Counted from the stretch's first letter, positions 19,301 to 26,138 are shown. The stretch: DNA of 45,605 nt from Clostridia bacterium (GCA_017543285.1 JAFYGK010000018.1:1-45605); one strand, 5' to 3'. The notes: generated by a model from the sequence alone, not told the origin. Made by a program: numbers and translations.

Positions 19301-22011
19301 GCGGAATAATCGTAGCCGCTCCCAACAGCACCGCGCAGGCGATGCTCGAGGCGGAACAGATTCCGACCGGCGTATTGCAGCTCAAGGATATGTCCACCAA
19401 TTCCATTGCCGCCATAACCTATAAAATAGGCTCGATGGCGGAAGGCGTAAACATATACCGCGACGACAAGTCGTTCAGCTTCTTCAATGCCGACGGCAAA
19501 CCGACCAACGTCTTCGACGCGGCGGCCAACAATCCGGGATGGATGTTCCTCGACAAGGGCGTCAACGTCGGCTGGACGGGCGACAACGGCGGCAAGATAC
19601 CGATGAACAACGACCTTGCCTACGCCAATCAGGACAACGTGTACTTCACCTTTGAAACGGTCGCAGACGCCATTACCTTTTACTTCATGGGAGAGATCAC
19701 CGTGCAGTCCTCGGTATTCGGCGGCCCGACGACCATCAAAAACCCGTCGGAGGAATATCCCGGGAAGATTGTCTTTAACAACGAGACAGGCAAGCGGCAC
19801 ACCGTAAAGGTAACCGCGAAAAAGGGTACGAGAATAGACCGCTATGTCGCAGAATACAAGACGAATCCGGCGGTCGATGCCGATCCGGCAGCGCCGAAGA
19901 TCCTGTGGAGCCGCAGCTTCCCGGAGACCGCTTCGCTGGAGATCGGCGAAAGCGTGCCCATGACCTGCTACATCTTCGACGGCACAGGGCTGAAGAGCGT
20001 TTCCTTCGACGGACAGACCCTCAATGAAAACACCAGTCCCAAGCTCATACAGCTGAACGAAAATCTGTACTTCTTCGATTATACCTTCAACAAAAACGAC
20101 TTCTACAGAGTACGCGCAACCGACAGCTTTGGCAATACCTCGAGCGACGTTGTCGGCGCAGACTGGTTCAACGACGTGCTGTCGGCGGGCGCGATCGCTG
20201 ACGCTCCGGCTCTCACAAGAGAGGATCTCAGCTTTGTTGACGGTAGCGGCAATGCGGTCGGCCAAGGCGGCAGCATAAACGCGGCTCCCTATCTGAAGAG
20301 CGCATACGCTCCCAAGCCGGATGAGGAGACGAAGGCGTATATGTTCTATGAGGACGGTCTTTCCGGCGCGGCGCTCAGCAAATCGGACGGAGAACGCTGG
20401 ATGATAGTATCAAACGGATGTTACCTTGTCAGGGTTGACAGAGCAGACGGGACATGGGCGAGAGCAGTCGCTGCAATCTCCGGTCTTGACCTTACCAAGC
20501 CGCAGCTTTCGGCAAGCGCCGGCAGCGGACGGATAGACATTACCGTATCGGACGACAGGGCCATATCCTCTCTGACGGTTAACGGATACGCCATACCGGT
20601 CAGCGGAAAGATTTATTCCGGAGGCTTCGCCGCCGCATACGGCGGAAGCTACACCGTAAAGGTCACCGACGACGCGGGCAATACTGCCGAGCAGACGGTG
20701 TCCATGAGCATACCGCCCGAAATCAAGTCCGTTTCGACCAACGTCACCTGCGCAAACGGAAACGTGCAGGGAATAGTCGTAATAGACCCGGCGGATATTT
20801 CAGGCGGAAGCTATGACAGTCAAAAGAGCAGTCCGGCAGTCAACGCATACGCCGCAGCATATGAGGCGGCGCTTGCTCCTGCCCAAGCCTCTTCCGCGCC
20901 GGAAGAGGGATGGATTCCTGTCGGGAATAATGCGCTGACCCTCACCGCCAAGGAGGGCAAGTATTCCCTCTTCATCCGCGACAGTGCGGGCAATACGGCG
21001 AAATACAGCAGGACACTGAACCTTGTGCATCCGGAGATGTGGGAGCAGGCGAAATACGAATGGTCCAAGGACTTTAGAAGCGTGACGGCGAATCGGGTAT
21101 GCAAAAACGACAGCACGCATATCGAGTCGGAAATCGCGAATACAAAGGCCAGGGTATCAAAGCAGCCCACATGCACCGAAAAGGGCGAGACGACCTATAC
21201 GGCGGAGTTCAGCAATCCGGCGTTTACGAGGCAGATCAAAAAGGTTGCGGATATCAACGCCACCGGACACAATCCTGCCGGGCCTGTCAGGGAAAACGAA
21301 GTAGCGGCGACGGTTGACAATGAGGGCAGCTATGACGAGGTTATTTGCTGCTCGATCTGCGGCGAGGAGCTCAGCAGAACGCATGTAACGACAGAAAGAC
21401 TCCAGGAGATCTACTCAGTGACCGCCGACAGGACGCAGTACGCAGTCAACGGCGATATAGTCCTGACCGTGAAAACCCCGGACAGCGTGGAAAAGCTGGG
21501 AGTCTTCAACGAGAACGGCGATGGCATTTTCAAGAAGAGCTGCGAGTTTGTTTCGGAAGGCGGAACAAAGACATGGACTGTAGTCGTCAGACTTGGCTCA
21601 AAGGGAAAAAGAACCCTCAGCGTCATGGTCAGGCGCGCCGGCTTCTCCGGCTGGGAGGACAAGGGACTGAGCACAGACGTGAAAATCAGTTCCAGGCAGT
21701 TGTCACCGGCATCCGACGCCGCAGAGATACTGAGCGTGGAGATACCGCAGACGGTCAGAGTAAAAACCGAATTTGAGTTTAAGGTCATCACGACCGCCGG
21801 CGCCGGCGAAATAGGAATAATCAACGAAAACGGCGTTGGAATCTCCAAGAAGATTATTTCAAGAGAGGAAACCGACGGCAGGACGATATGGACCCTCTCA
21901 ATGTCCATAGGCACAAAGGGCGAACGTGAAATGACCGCCAGGCTCACCGACAAAAACGGCGGATGGGACGACGGCACGGCCAAGAGCTTCAGCGTGAAGG
22001 TCGTCAGATAG
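10357..22011 (+). CDS. Giant secreted multidomain protein (3884 aa)
   Basis: Very large envelope or secreted protein. Signal peptide: a basic N terminus, the hydrophobic core LAYLLCLCLLASALPV and likely cleavage after VQA or AMA (residues 31-33). Visible parts: an Ig-like segment (about 182-255); two Calx-beta-like domains (about 275-348 and 353-445, the second with TVDYTTVDGTAKAGVDYA); a charged Lys/Thr/Asp hinge (about 1409-1488); an extended alternating-hydrophobic beta region (about 1570-1830); module A (about 1884-2015) repeated as module B (about 3029-3168), each with FY/FFNADG and ending DRY; a propeller-like stretch (about 2080-2600); CARDB-like segments (about 2630-2800); Ig-like domains (about 3178-3455); a Cys-containing domain (about 3565-3682, ending ICCSICGEELSRTH); and two copies of the module that ends the protein at 3-947. 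No LPXTG, SLH or C-terminal helix is seen. Function unknown; adhesion or a surface-layer role would fit. Confidence 0.85.
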   Translation: MKQVRWNRMLKRGLAYLLCLCLLASALPVQAMAQGNVAQGSLPERLSTADGEVSVDENWNETYPFGAFAFGNYQADIGEPGAADKDGNPLPGTALLPVYRIGGTTGRVTARITYAPAITTDESGAIPVYDYAASGRSDIRIEYEDANPLAAYQTIGLPEKERQMLPAPGVGVASRLEEDKNLTLSLTNAGEATGFRWQYKAPAGGWKDIEGADKATLTLKWEDYSALGITGWDGLDFRCVLTVEDYLLCTVSLGGEDFKPYSAPQTAPEDLEIPDGPTYTTLEFDDEFDIYEFELTFAQGETVKYIRVSALDDDVPELPELGLFTIVGCEGGQLSELCNTLTLMVSDNDEPESSELGFTLSEITADRADGVVYATVKRTGGKSYNVTVDYTTVDGTAKAGVDYAAKSGTLAFAGSIDEIKIPIELISNSETGEKSFSLRLSGVKGGGTGLLCALKQDTLGITLSGASPQFEEGRNLATVLSGADGQNAAGLLKDSGEALIPDGQTQHSASLMQSDEPIKASIAESAPAKRSHVLNKGFKFERGANYSNSYWHDWEIIAGNGSGLDASDSVDYSNLFTLNIEEYGETGITIDSNSATGFDKEGRISKLTLTNKSGIDGKFGKYLEISSNYKGSAEFMMLYAGKLFDQVQLAAYLESVGVKTLSLRTDRFISPEITLAAKNHTSQLQTANFSVSNTKNHYYYWMTNGNGTSWSSTYPSGKGTDSWNGESSVSAVPLDWKETLMMDAYFLMRPQWKQDDEGGDWNEIMEKGGATVIDIPVFRARRRVFEKSNSIPIVIYTANDSDERGGGIKLTDSSEIYKNMIPKLELVPYASGVNKEGKLYAGSKFSIDTAPLTKNSFIIPDNGLFVTNQNGERVGTVERSGNSWTVTMDWNNMTLSSLNDSFQINIVLSRSQKIEVNVGPSTSRDENGNMSDAAINAAFDNFSKKTMTVGCSSLNYRGGYPVKTDGCYFSPDKSIPLNDKFSRQGKSAVYAAGDFTDIQTVNFGQDKEDIILYRGRAYNGDETITVSEGDLTNSSFVFTFYDSEYLDAITPLEVSIDHVDVYFDGNGNDVIDGSFNSRLGIFSTDSQSGDEWVATVSGDYPESSFAAVRYDDGSVRQYFFKVFYSLHPKALNVPAGASKNDRAQVMPMFLSAVTDSASYSALSPEQQSYRYITGGNTDDCTMYGAEATTMNYVDIPLGGDTSTITMESETVAVRDKNGKIVDAETKTTYTWEPDFVGNLLIKFDNPTPVINEDNITGHSVPMAGENPAYNSETGKYAYSKSGIDRMNAFLGAFSGRSTFALGVQQQKKAYNSISDPKQINPESIAMGGVATTPNADGVMNLASGGEPGQSGGSTPDEGTDFPEFGADLGTELPSLELELGDYATLIMDGYQVGFAIGIPLYKYEDTNYSGSEKTENCPDGTKTSSKDKDGNLHETITTKDGKTVTEVTTKVDPNDPNKRVKEIHEVKTDDKGNKTYRNEIKTQEKQGDNWVGVGTTIKDNNPPAPSQEEGGFKKGFSEANGQMQTLADFVSACKARNLQKMKDFMSGAFEDDSLKNAKNGNCTSTKVEVSFTVQLSIMFEYNPIDNCHFFKQAGLSASLGIELSVQHRFSMCPLVYVYVKLGIEVEVSVSLSVIRNAKEGKEINSFVSGSIAGLAKKQPVVFELDMRKGKDEIRGFHLDMVGTVYMEVFDKENLTGEALDAGALSGDGSTKEVLLKAYNKKVYVRLTPVSENVFAEKLRPVVGAESKVVFDGLNITPSIELEAGIGVGIELLKFELYVKTSIAITITMGGYLEETDTYEGFYISSFEWGLSVGFNITALFFNYSMDCIGISVEGEQHGTRGYFSWDITASAANGEKELWNKQTYTDADGKSLSGEPQPPNGINISPDEKGFTFYNADGSLTDTSEDFRGSRDWSFMTNVHAWRWEGGDFMGEIPQNADLSKATKTGAMIRFRENAGKIKLYFDGTLKYKAGSDEEKTVKKSPVAISIANDNELITLTLNKDTTVDRYEHVIEKRALRTPTLRSGSGSGNGGGLIHVSAPTDISDTQRVTRAGAIALRSVQPTGTADFELSGYGTSGDAKKLVSGLATGYSYRLFAVGDENYIIYPMMLDGAAQLVMSRIVMTGDLSSAKGLEHPTDPESAVPYLKVDSDSFGDLDYSVEVSGNTVTAVWTGYTGAGPFASATEAAKNVTVKRARLKLGTDSAFSPAAILDQEVGSYRYLPAHKNGITVWAQSSGDGRDKNDMLAGYLLATNKGLTQQMLDSRNTDDAKLASAVYRWLTQSDLNAIYGADTKLVASNGAEATIPGESIENIETETVDGRLWALYSTTQAVYFDASKDVPVTAGPDDVNGSTEHATIRRLYLRILDGAQWGDAVLLQTVIDFDGCSDDNLESAALKDGIYTDGALVTAQADPYYANMQFIEADIDGSGKAQQLLLFEMGGNTYLITAADAQAVTEGESGTVTPIFEKTTGNNVSIGTDGENLAVVYTAAVPGSLSNAIYMAWWDKNLKGWGSPVILAMRNLRIYEDVKKYDMDPKEAEKAYLGQVSTPAGNTGSMDRLTFADLQMSAQTAVREDGTENSRLLVLTTGSFLGLKENTFNMGEGKTMQSVIPDGDPNLSFYAVAFGAGEQGIGLGSMSLANYDFTVGSRLIGEVSFTNTGTTALRASEENPLKARLLVSTKEDSQELVTWTLTQPIRSGESVTLSYRTLELAKTLPAGASFAIEVSEDSSYFEEPFVSRIENLLTVEERPELSLFDFDLSLASVSDGRANLNLKAAIANNGSAAANSTYIQFTYDTGLKDEATGEPVYAPIDITGSRLDTTEQAVITKRGLSQEEQEFRNGIYRPKDKTNSGENNENTRLDMGFSRSITGTLSVPTYCFVTEGDLSGLHIRAEVYSDYDTPQYNEGLYSSEHKEYNTTNNRAEQILKHQTFFNVPSQISTALGTTLMLPVSFTSTSGKPDIVLTEISDGSENWSPRMGICYYDADRGIIVAAPNSTAQAMLEAEQIPTGVLQLKDMSTNSIAAITYKIGSMAEGVNIYRDDKSFSFFNADGKPTNVFDAAANNPGWMFLDKGVNVGWTGDNGGKIPMNNDLAYANQDNVYFTFETVADAITFYFMGEITVQSSVFGGPTTIKNPSEEYPGKIVFNNETGKRHTVKVTAKKGTRIDRYVAEYKTNPAVDADPAAPKILWSRSFPETASLEIGESVPMTCYIFDGTGLKSVSFDGQTLNENTSPKLIQLNENLYFFDYTFNKNDFYRVRATDSFGNTSSDVVGADWFNDVLSAGAIADAPALTREDLSFVDGSGNAVGQGGSINAAPYLKSAYAPKPDEETKAYMFYEDGLSGAALSKSDGERWMIVSNGCYLVRVDRADGTWARAVAAISGLDLTKPQLSASAGSGRIDITVSDDRAISSLTVNGYAIPVSGKIYSGGFAAAYGGSYTVKVTDDAGNTAEQTVSMSIPPEIKSVSTNVTCANGNVQGIVVIDPADISGGSYDSQKSSPAVNAYAAAYEAALAPAQASSAPEEGWIPVGNNALTLTAKEGKYSLFIRDSAGNTAKYSRTLNLVHPEMWEQAKYEWSKDFRSVTANRVCKNDSTHIESEIANTKARVSKQPTCTEKGETTYTAEFSNPAFTRQIKKVADINATGHNPAGPVRENEVAATVDNEGSYDEVICCSICGEELSRTHVTTERLQEIYSVTADRTQYAVNGDIVLTVKTPDSVEKLGVFNENGDGIFKKSCEFVSEGGTKTWTVVVRLGSKGKRTLSVMVRRAGFSGWEDKGLSTDVKISSRQLSPASDAAEILSVEIPQTVRVKTEFEFKVITTAGAGEIGIINENGVGISKKIISREETDGRTIWTLSMSIGTKGEREMTARLTDKNGGWDDGTAKSFSVKVVR

Positions 22012-22084
22012 AGCCCGGTAAAAGCAGACTTTTGCCGGAGTCCCAAAACGTCCGGAATGAGTATTAAGGCATAAAAAAACAAGC

Positions 22085-22111
22085 GGGACCGCTCCGTTGA
22101 GGAGCGGTCCC
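22085..22111. terminator. Bidirectional terminator between the giant gene and the gltS operon
   Basis: GGGACCGCTCC (22085-22095) and GGAGCGGTCCC (22101-22111) form a perfect 11-bp stem with loop GTTGA. On the plus strand a weak GATTT tail follows. On the minus strand the tail is GCTTGTTTTTTT, so it is also a strong end for the minus-strand nitrogen operon, about 220 bases after its last stop. Confidence 0.88.
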
Positions 22112-22265
22112 GATTTAATGACGCATAAAAGCCGCGGACAAAAAGCGAAAAGACTGCCGCTGTCCGGCCGGACAAGACGGAGGAGGAGGAAGTCCCGTCC
22201 GGCTGAAACGCCGGACCGTTCGGCGGCCGCGGGAATCATATAAGGCGCGCCGGTCTCCGAAAACA

Positions 22266-22281
22266 ATACAAATAGTAGATT
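22266..22281 (+). repeat. 16-bp direct repeat, right copy
   Basis: ATACAAATAGTAGATT, identical to 7149-7164 and in the same orientation. It lies in the otherwise gene-free gap between the giant gene's terminator and the ANTAR gene, where no plus-strand gene needs a promoter. Confidence 0.6.
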
Positions 22282-22329
22282 TTTTATTGTTTTTTACACA
22301 TTGCCGTCAATTGTCCGCGGTGCTTGACG

Positions 22330-22914
22330 CTATTTATATTTCTTAACTATTTCCTCTGCGATCACCTGTCTGGAAACGCAGCGGTCCATTGCCTGCTTTT
22401 CGATATACCGGTGAGCCTGGGGCTCATCCATGCCCTGATTGCCGATGAGCAGCCACTTTGCCCTGTTGACCAGACGTATCTCCTGCATCTTTTCCTCGAT
22501 GGACAACGTCTTTTTTTCAAAGCCCCTGAGCTGCTCTCTGGCGCTTATCATCCAGCCAAGGGCCTGCGACATCACGGTTTTGGTTACCGGCTTGGGCAGA
22601 GTAAAGGCTCCGTATTCCGAAACCCTGCCGTTAATTGCGTCGTGAATTTCGTTTTTGACAAGCAGCAGTACGACCGCCTCCCTGGAGGAGCTTATATCAA
22701 CGGCAAGATTTATTCCGGAATCATCCGGCAGAGGAGAATTGATGAGAACGAAATCAAATGATCTCTGTGATAGCAGCCTTTTTGCCGCGCCGACACTTGA
22801 GACGGTTTGCACCGGATCGTATCTGGATTCGGGCAGCAGCGACGTCAGAGCAGAATTAAACCTTTCGGCAGCAGAAACCACAAGAACACTGTATACACGT
22901 TCTATAAGCGCCAT
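22330..22914 (-). CDS. ANTAR-domain response regulator (RNA-binding antiterminator)
   Basis: A 194-residue protein. Residues about 8-120 resemble a receiver domain (YSVLVVSAAERF, SFDFVLINSPLPDDSG with Asn-Ser replacing the usual phospho-acceptor stretch, GAFTLPKPVTKTVM with a Lys in the expected place). After a coiled segment, the C-terminal part (about 140-194: IRLVNRAKWLLIGNQGMDEP, AHRYIEKQAMDRCVSRQVIA) is an ANTAR domain, which in AmiR, NasR and EutV binds leader RNA and prevents termination. The first receiver strand lacks a clear acidic pair, so phosphorylation may not be needed. It is the last gene of the glutamate synthase operon, 27 bases after the glutamine synthetase gene. The terminator hairpins in the leaders of this operon, gdhA and glnN are its natural candidate targets. 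Confidence 0.88.
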   Translation of the reverse strand: MALIERVYSVLVVSAAERFNSALTSLLPESRYDPVQTVSSVGAAKRLLSQRSFDFVLINSPLPDDSGINLAVDISSSREAVVLLLVKNEIHDAINGRVSEYGAFTLPKPVTKTVMSQALGWMISAREQLRGFEKKTLSIEEKMQEIRLVNRAKWLLIGNQGMDEPQAHRYIEKQAMDRCVSRQVIAEEIVKKYK

Positions 22915-22941
22915 TCCGCTCCAACTCCTTTGCGATGATGA

Positions 22942-24153
22942 TTATCTGATGCAATACGCCTTTATTGCCGCATCAGGTATATGCTTGTTTATAAAATCGC
23001 TTGCCAAAGCCGCTGAGCATGCTTCCGAAAGGGTTTGCGGCAGTTTTTTATATCCGGAAAGGGTCCGCTCATCGGTTTCGTTCATGTTTATATCGGCAGG
23101 CTCCGGCGGAATCATCCGGTTTTCTATTCCGTCCATTGCCGCGTGTATCATCAGCGTGTAGACCAGATAAGGGTTTGCCAAAGGGTCGGGTGAGCGCAGC
23201 TCTATGCGGCGGTATTTTCCCGACGCCGCCGGAACCCTTATAAGATGGGTGCGGTTTTCCTCCGACCACGAAATGTATTTCGGAGTCTTGTAGCCTCCCA
23301 ATCGCTCGTAGGAAAGCTCTGAGGGATTTAAAAACGCGGTCATATCCTCGGCTCTTTCAAGGATACCGGCAATAATATGCCCCATGAGATCGGAACCGTC
23401 CCTGCTGACGGCCGATATATTTACGTGAAATCCGTTTCCCGGACTGTCGGACAGAGGCTTGGGAGAAAAATCGGCGTAAAGGCCGTTTCTGTCAGCGACC
23501 GTTGTTACTATGTTGCGGAAGGTAATCGCGTTGTCGGCCGCCGTTACCGGGTCGCTGAAACAAAAGCCTATTTCATTCTGACCGGGCCCCTCCTCGTGGT
23601 GGGAGCTTTCGGGGCTTATGCCCATCTGCTCGAGGGTGAGGCATATCTCGCGGCGGATATTCTCGCCCCTGTCGTCGGGAGAGATGTCCAAATATCCGGC
23701 CTGATCGTGAGGATCCCTGGTGGGCCTTCCGCTGTCGTCACGGTTAAAGAGATAAAATTCCTGCACCGAGCCGATGGAGAAGGAAACGCCGGAGCTATCG
23801 GCGCGAGCGACCGCCTGTCTGAGCAGATCGCGAGTGTCGCGCTCAAAGGGCGTGCCGTCGGGATAGGTAATGCTGCACAGCATGCGCACTACTCTGCCGT
23901 GCTCCGGTCTCCACGGCAGAATGGTAAGGGTGTCCGAATCGGGATGAAGCAGCAGTTCGGAGCGCACGCTTCCTCCGAACCCGGGTATTGCCGAAGCGTC
24001 GATCGCTATTCCGTATTCAAAAGCGCGAGAAAGCTCCTCGGGCATTACCGATATATTTTTCTGTCTGCCGAACACGTCGCAAAAGGCAAGGCGGATGAAT
24101 TTTACATCCTCCTCGGCTATAAACTGCATGACCTCTTGTTTTGAATACTTCAT
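22942..24153 (-). CDS. Short glutamine synthetase I-like protein with altered metal site
   Basis: Homologue of glutamine synthetase (glutamate + ammonia + ATP to glutamine), 403 residues against 440-470 for usual GlnA. The N-terminal beta-grasp part is present (VKFIRLAFCDVFGRQKNISV, then IDASAIPGFGG). Catalytic landmarks are HHEEGPGQNEI, GNGFHVN, YERLGGYKTP, NRTHLIRVP and YRRIELRSPDP, so the ligands equivalent to E212, E220, H269 and E357 and the substrate Arg of NRT are kept. The motif usually read as G-x-E-x-E-F-F is here GSVQEFYLF, so the equivalent of E129 is Val while E131 remains. It lies between the glutamate synthase genes and the ANTAR gene. It may be a low-activity, specialised or regulatory form, because a full GSIII is encoded at 31278. 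Confidence 0.88.
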   Translation of the reverse strand: MKYSKQEVMQFIAEEDVKFIRLAFCDVFGRQKNISVMPEELSRAFEYGIAIDASAIPGFGGSVRSELLLHPDSDTLTILPWRPEHGRVVRMLCSITYPDGTPFERDTRDLLRQAVARADSSGVSFSIGSVQEFYLFNRDDSGRPTRDPHDQAGYLDISPDDRGENIRREICLTLEQMGISPESSHHEEGPGQNEIGFCFSDPVTAADNAITFRNIVTTVADRNGLYADFSPKPLSDSPGNGFHVNISAVSRDGSDLMGHIIAGILERAEDMTAFLNPSELSYERLGGYKTPKYISWSEENRTHLIRVPAASGKYRRIELRSPDPLANPYLVYTLMIHAAMDGIENRMIPPEPADINMNETDERTLSGYKKLPQTLSEACSAALASDFINKHIPDAAIKAYCIR

Positions 24154-24171
24154 GATCGCAAATCCCTTCCT

Positions 24172-24891
24172 TTAATTTGCCACATACATCTGCTTGTATG
24201 GGTTATTGCCGTCAGGCGTCACGACGGTGAACACGGAGCTGATTACACCTTCAAAATCAAAGCCGAAGATCCGGCAATACTCCGACAAAAGTCCGCGTAT
24301 CTCGTTGAGATCGCCGTCAAGGGCGCGTCTTGCGGTTACCTGCTGCGGGAACTTTATGCCGGCACAGTCGGAGCGGAGGAACATTTTTCCTCCATGCATT
24401 CCGGTGCAGGGAAAGTTGCCGACGATCCTTTTTCCGCCGTCCAGACCGAGTACGATTATTATTCCTCCGGCCTGATATTCGCCCAAAAAGCTCCCGGCAG
24501 AGCCGCCGATTATCATGACGGGTATCTTTTCCCTGTACTGCTTCATATGTATGCCGGCGCGGTAGCCGGCGTTGCCCTTTACCATTATCTTTCCGCCGCG
24601 CATCGCGTAACCGGCCGCGTCGCCGACATTTCCGCGAACGATTATGCTGCCGTTGTTCATGGTGTCGCCGACGGCGTCCTGCGCGTTGGAATTGACCGTG
24701 ATCGAGGCCCCGTTGAGGTATGCGCCCAGAGCGTTTCCGGGAACTCCCTCTATCGCGACCCTTTTATCGGAAAGTCCGGCGGCGATAAACCGTTGTCCGC
24801 AGCAGCCGGTTACCGTGCAGTCGCCGTTGGCATTACGAAGCAAATCGTTGACCGTCTTGTGATCGAGCCTGCTTGCATCTATATTTATCAT
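24172..24891 (-). CDS. Glutamate synthase GXGXG-domain subunit
   Basis: A 239-residue protein made of the right-handed beta-helix that forms the C-terminal GXGXG domain in ordinary large GltB. Repeated turns are visible: GNALGAYLNGASITVNSNAQ, GDTMNNGSIIVRGNVGDAAG, YAMRGGKIMVKGNAGYRAG and GSFLGEYQAGGIIIVLG. It lacks the amidotransferase and FMN domains, which are encoded separately upstream in the same operon. Its start codon overlaps the stop of the FAD reductase gene. In archaeal-type glutamate synthases this domain is a separate subunit that supports the synthase core (established). Confidence 0.92.
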   Translation of the reverse strand: MINIDASRLDHKTVNDLLRNANGDCTVTGCCGQRFIAAGLSDKRVAIEGVPGNALGAYLNGASITVNSNAQDAVGDTMNNGSIIVRGNVGDAAGYAMRGGKIMVKGNAGYRAGIHMKQYREKIPVMIIGGSAGSFLGEYQAGGIIIVLGLDGGKRIVGNFPCTGMHGGKMFLRSDCAGIKFPQQVTARRALDGDLNEIRGLLSEYCRIFGFDFEGVISSVFTVVTPDGNNPYKQMYVAN

Positions 24892-26138
24892 TATACTACA
24901 CCTCCGAGCTTTTTTCTCCGGCTTTCGGGAGAAAAGGCCGATAATGCGGCGGTCTTTTTCAATATTTCAAAATCTATCAAGTCAAGCGGGATCTTTTCGC
25001 GTATAAGCGAGGTATATATTCCGGCGCGCTCGCTGCGCCCGATGAGGACGAAGCCGGTCAGCAGCCCGTCTTTTGTATAAAGCCTCTTGACCGATCCGCC
25101 GTCCCTTTCCTCGTAAAGCCCGACGCCGTCCTTTCCGGTGAAGCAGCTGCCTGCCGTCATGGCATGCAGGCCGAAAAAGCCGATGGAATTCATGGGAATG
25201 CCTTTGTCGAATACTTCGCTTCCGCCCGCCATATTGACTCCGGCGCATTTTCCCTGCATATAAGCGTTGGGCAAAATGGCGAGAACCTTTCTCTGTCCGC
25301 AGGATATGTCGATTCCCTCGGCGCAGTCGCCGGCCGCATAGATACCGGGCAGAGATGTTTTCATGCTCCCGTCAACTATTATGCCCCTGTTTGTTTCACC
25401 TCCCGCGTCCTTCACGAGAGATATATTGGCTCTGACGCCGACGGCAAGCACCAAAACGTCGAAATTGATACTTTTTCCGCTTTTCATAAGCGCTGTGCCG
25501 CCGTCGAAGCCGCTGACGCTGTCGCCCAGAAGAAAGGATATGCCGTTTTTTTCAAGATGGCTCTGCATGAGCGCCGCGCAGTCGGAATCAAGAATGCTGG
25601 ACAGCACCCGGTCGGCGAGATCGCACACGGTTATCGAGGCGACTCTGCCGCTTAATCCCTCGGCGCATTTGAGCCCTATGAGTCCCGCGCCGATTATCAG
25701 CACGTCGGAATCCTTTGATACGGCCTTTTCCAGCGCAAGGGCGTCGTCCTCTGTCATAAAGGAGAACCTGCTGCGGACGCTGTCGAGTCCGTTGATTTCG
25801 GGAATAAAGGGAGAAGAACCTGCCGCGACGCATACGCTGTCGCAGCTCAGGACGTCGCCGTCGTCCAGCAGCACGGACATATTGACGGGGTCTATTTTCT
25901 CGGCTTTTTTGCCGTAGAGGACCGTGCAGCCGTTTTTCTCATAAAAATCGTCGGGCCGGTATTTCATGCGCTCAAGGTCGGTTTTGCCCTCAAGATAGTA
26001 GGAGATGAGCGGACGGCAGTAGACCGGTCTGTTTTCCGCGGAGATCACCGTGACCGCGCAGTCTTTGTCGACCGAACGGATACCCTCGATACATCCGGCC
26101 GCAGCTATTCCGTTGCCGATTATTATGTATTGCTTCAT
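24891..26138 (-). CDS. FAD/NAD(P)-binding oxidoreductase of the glutamate synthase operon
   Basis: A 415-residue pyridine nucleotide-disulphide reductase-fold protein, close in type to NirB N-terminal or rubredoxin reductases. FAD Rossmann motif at 4-15 (IIGNGIAAAGCIEG), first-half signature RPVCRPLI-like PVYCRPLISYYLEGK, an NAD(P) motif around 145 (VLIIGAGLIGLKCAEGL) and a second FAD motif near 285 (GIYAAGDCAEGID). It has no CxxxxC redox disulphide. It likely passes electrons from NAD(P)H through the ferredoxin subunit to the FMN synthase core, replacing the GltD subunit. AGGTGC ribosome site before the ATG. A 218-base gap without an obvious gene separates it from the upstream ferredoxin gene. 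Confidence 0.88.
   Translation of the reverse strand: MKQYIIIGNGIAAAGCIEGIRSVDKDCAVTVISAENRPVYCRPLISYYLEGKTDLERMKYRPDDFYEKNGCTVLYGKKAEKIDPVNMSVLLDDGDVLSCDSVCVAAGSSPFIPEINGLDSVRSRFSFMTEDDALALEKAVSKDSDVLIIGAGLIGLKCAEGLSGRVASITVCDLADRVLSSILDSDCAALMQSHLEKNGISFLLGDSVSGFDGGTALMKSGKSINFDVLVLAVGVRANISLVKDAGGETNRGIIVDGSMKTSLPGIYAAGDCAEGIDISCGQRKVLAILPNAYMQGKCAGVNMAGGSEVFDKGIPMNSIGFFGLHAMTAGSCFTGKDGVGLYEERDGGSVKRLYTKDGLLTGFVLIGRSERAGIYTSLIREKIPLDLIDFEILKKTAALSAFSPESRRKKLGGVV

Noticed and set aside
17827..20265. Two long minus-strand frames (433 and 371 codons) opposite the giant gene
   Set aside because: They lie antisense to a continuous, protein-like frame. Their translations are rich in Val/Gly/Arg/His without domains, as expected for shadows in GC-rich coding DNA.
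21900..22011. Sortase signal at the C terminus of the giant protein
   Set aside because: The protein ends KSFSVKVVR with no LPXTG-like motif or hydrophobic tail.
22305..22329. CGTCAA/TTGACG hairpin directly after the ANTAR stop as the operon terminator
   Set aside because: The stem is only 6 bp and on the minus strand is followed by an A-rich, not T-rich, sequence. The strong hairpin at 22085-22111 fits better.
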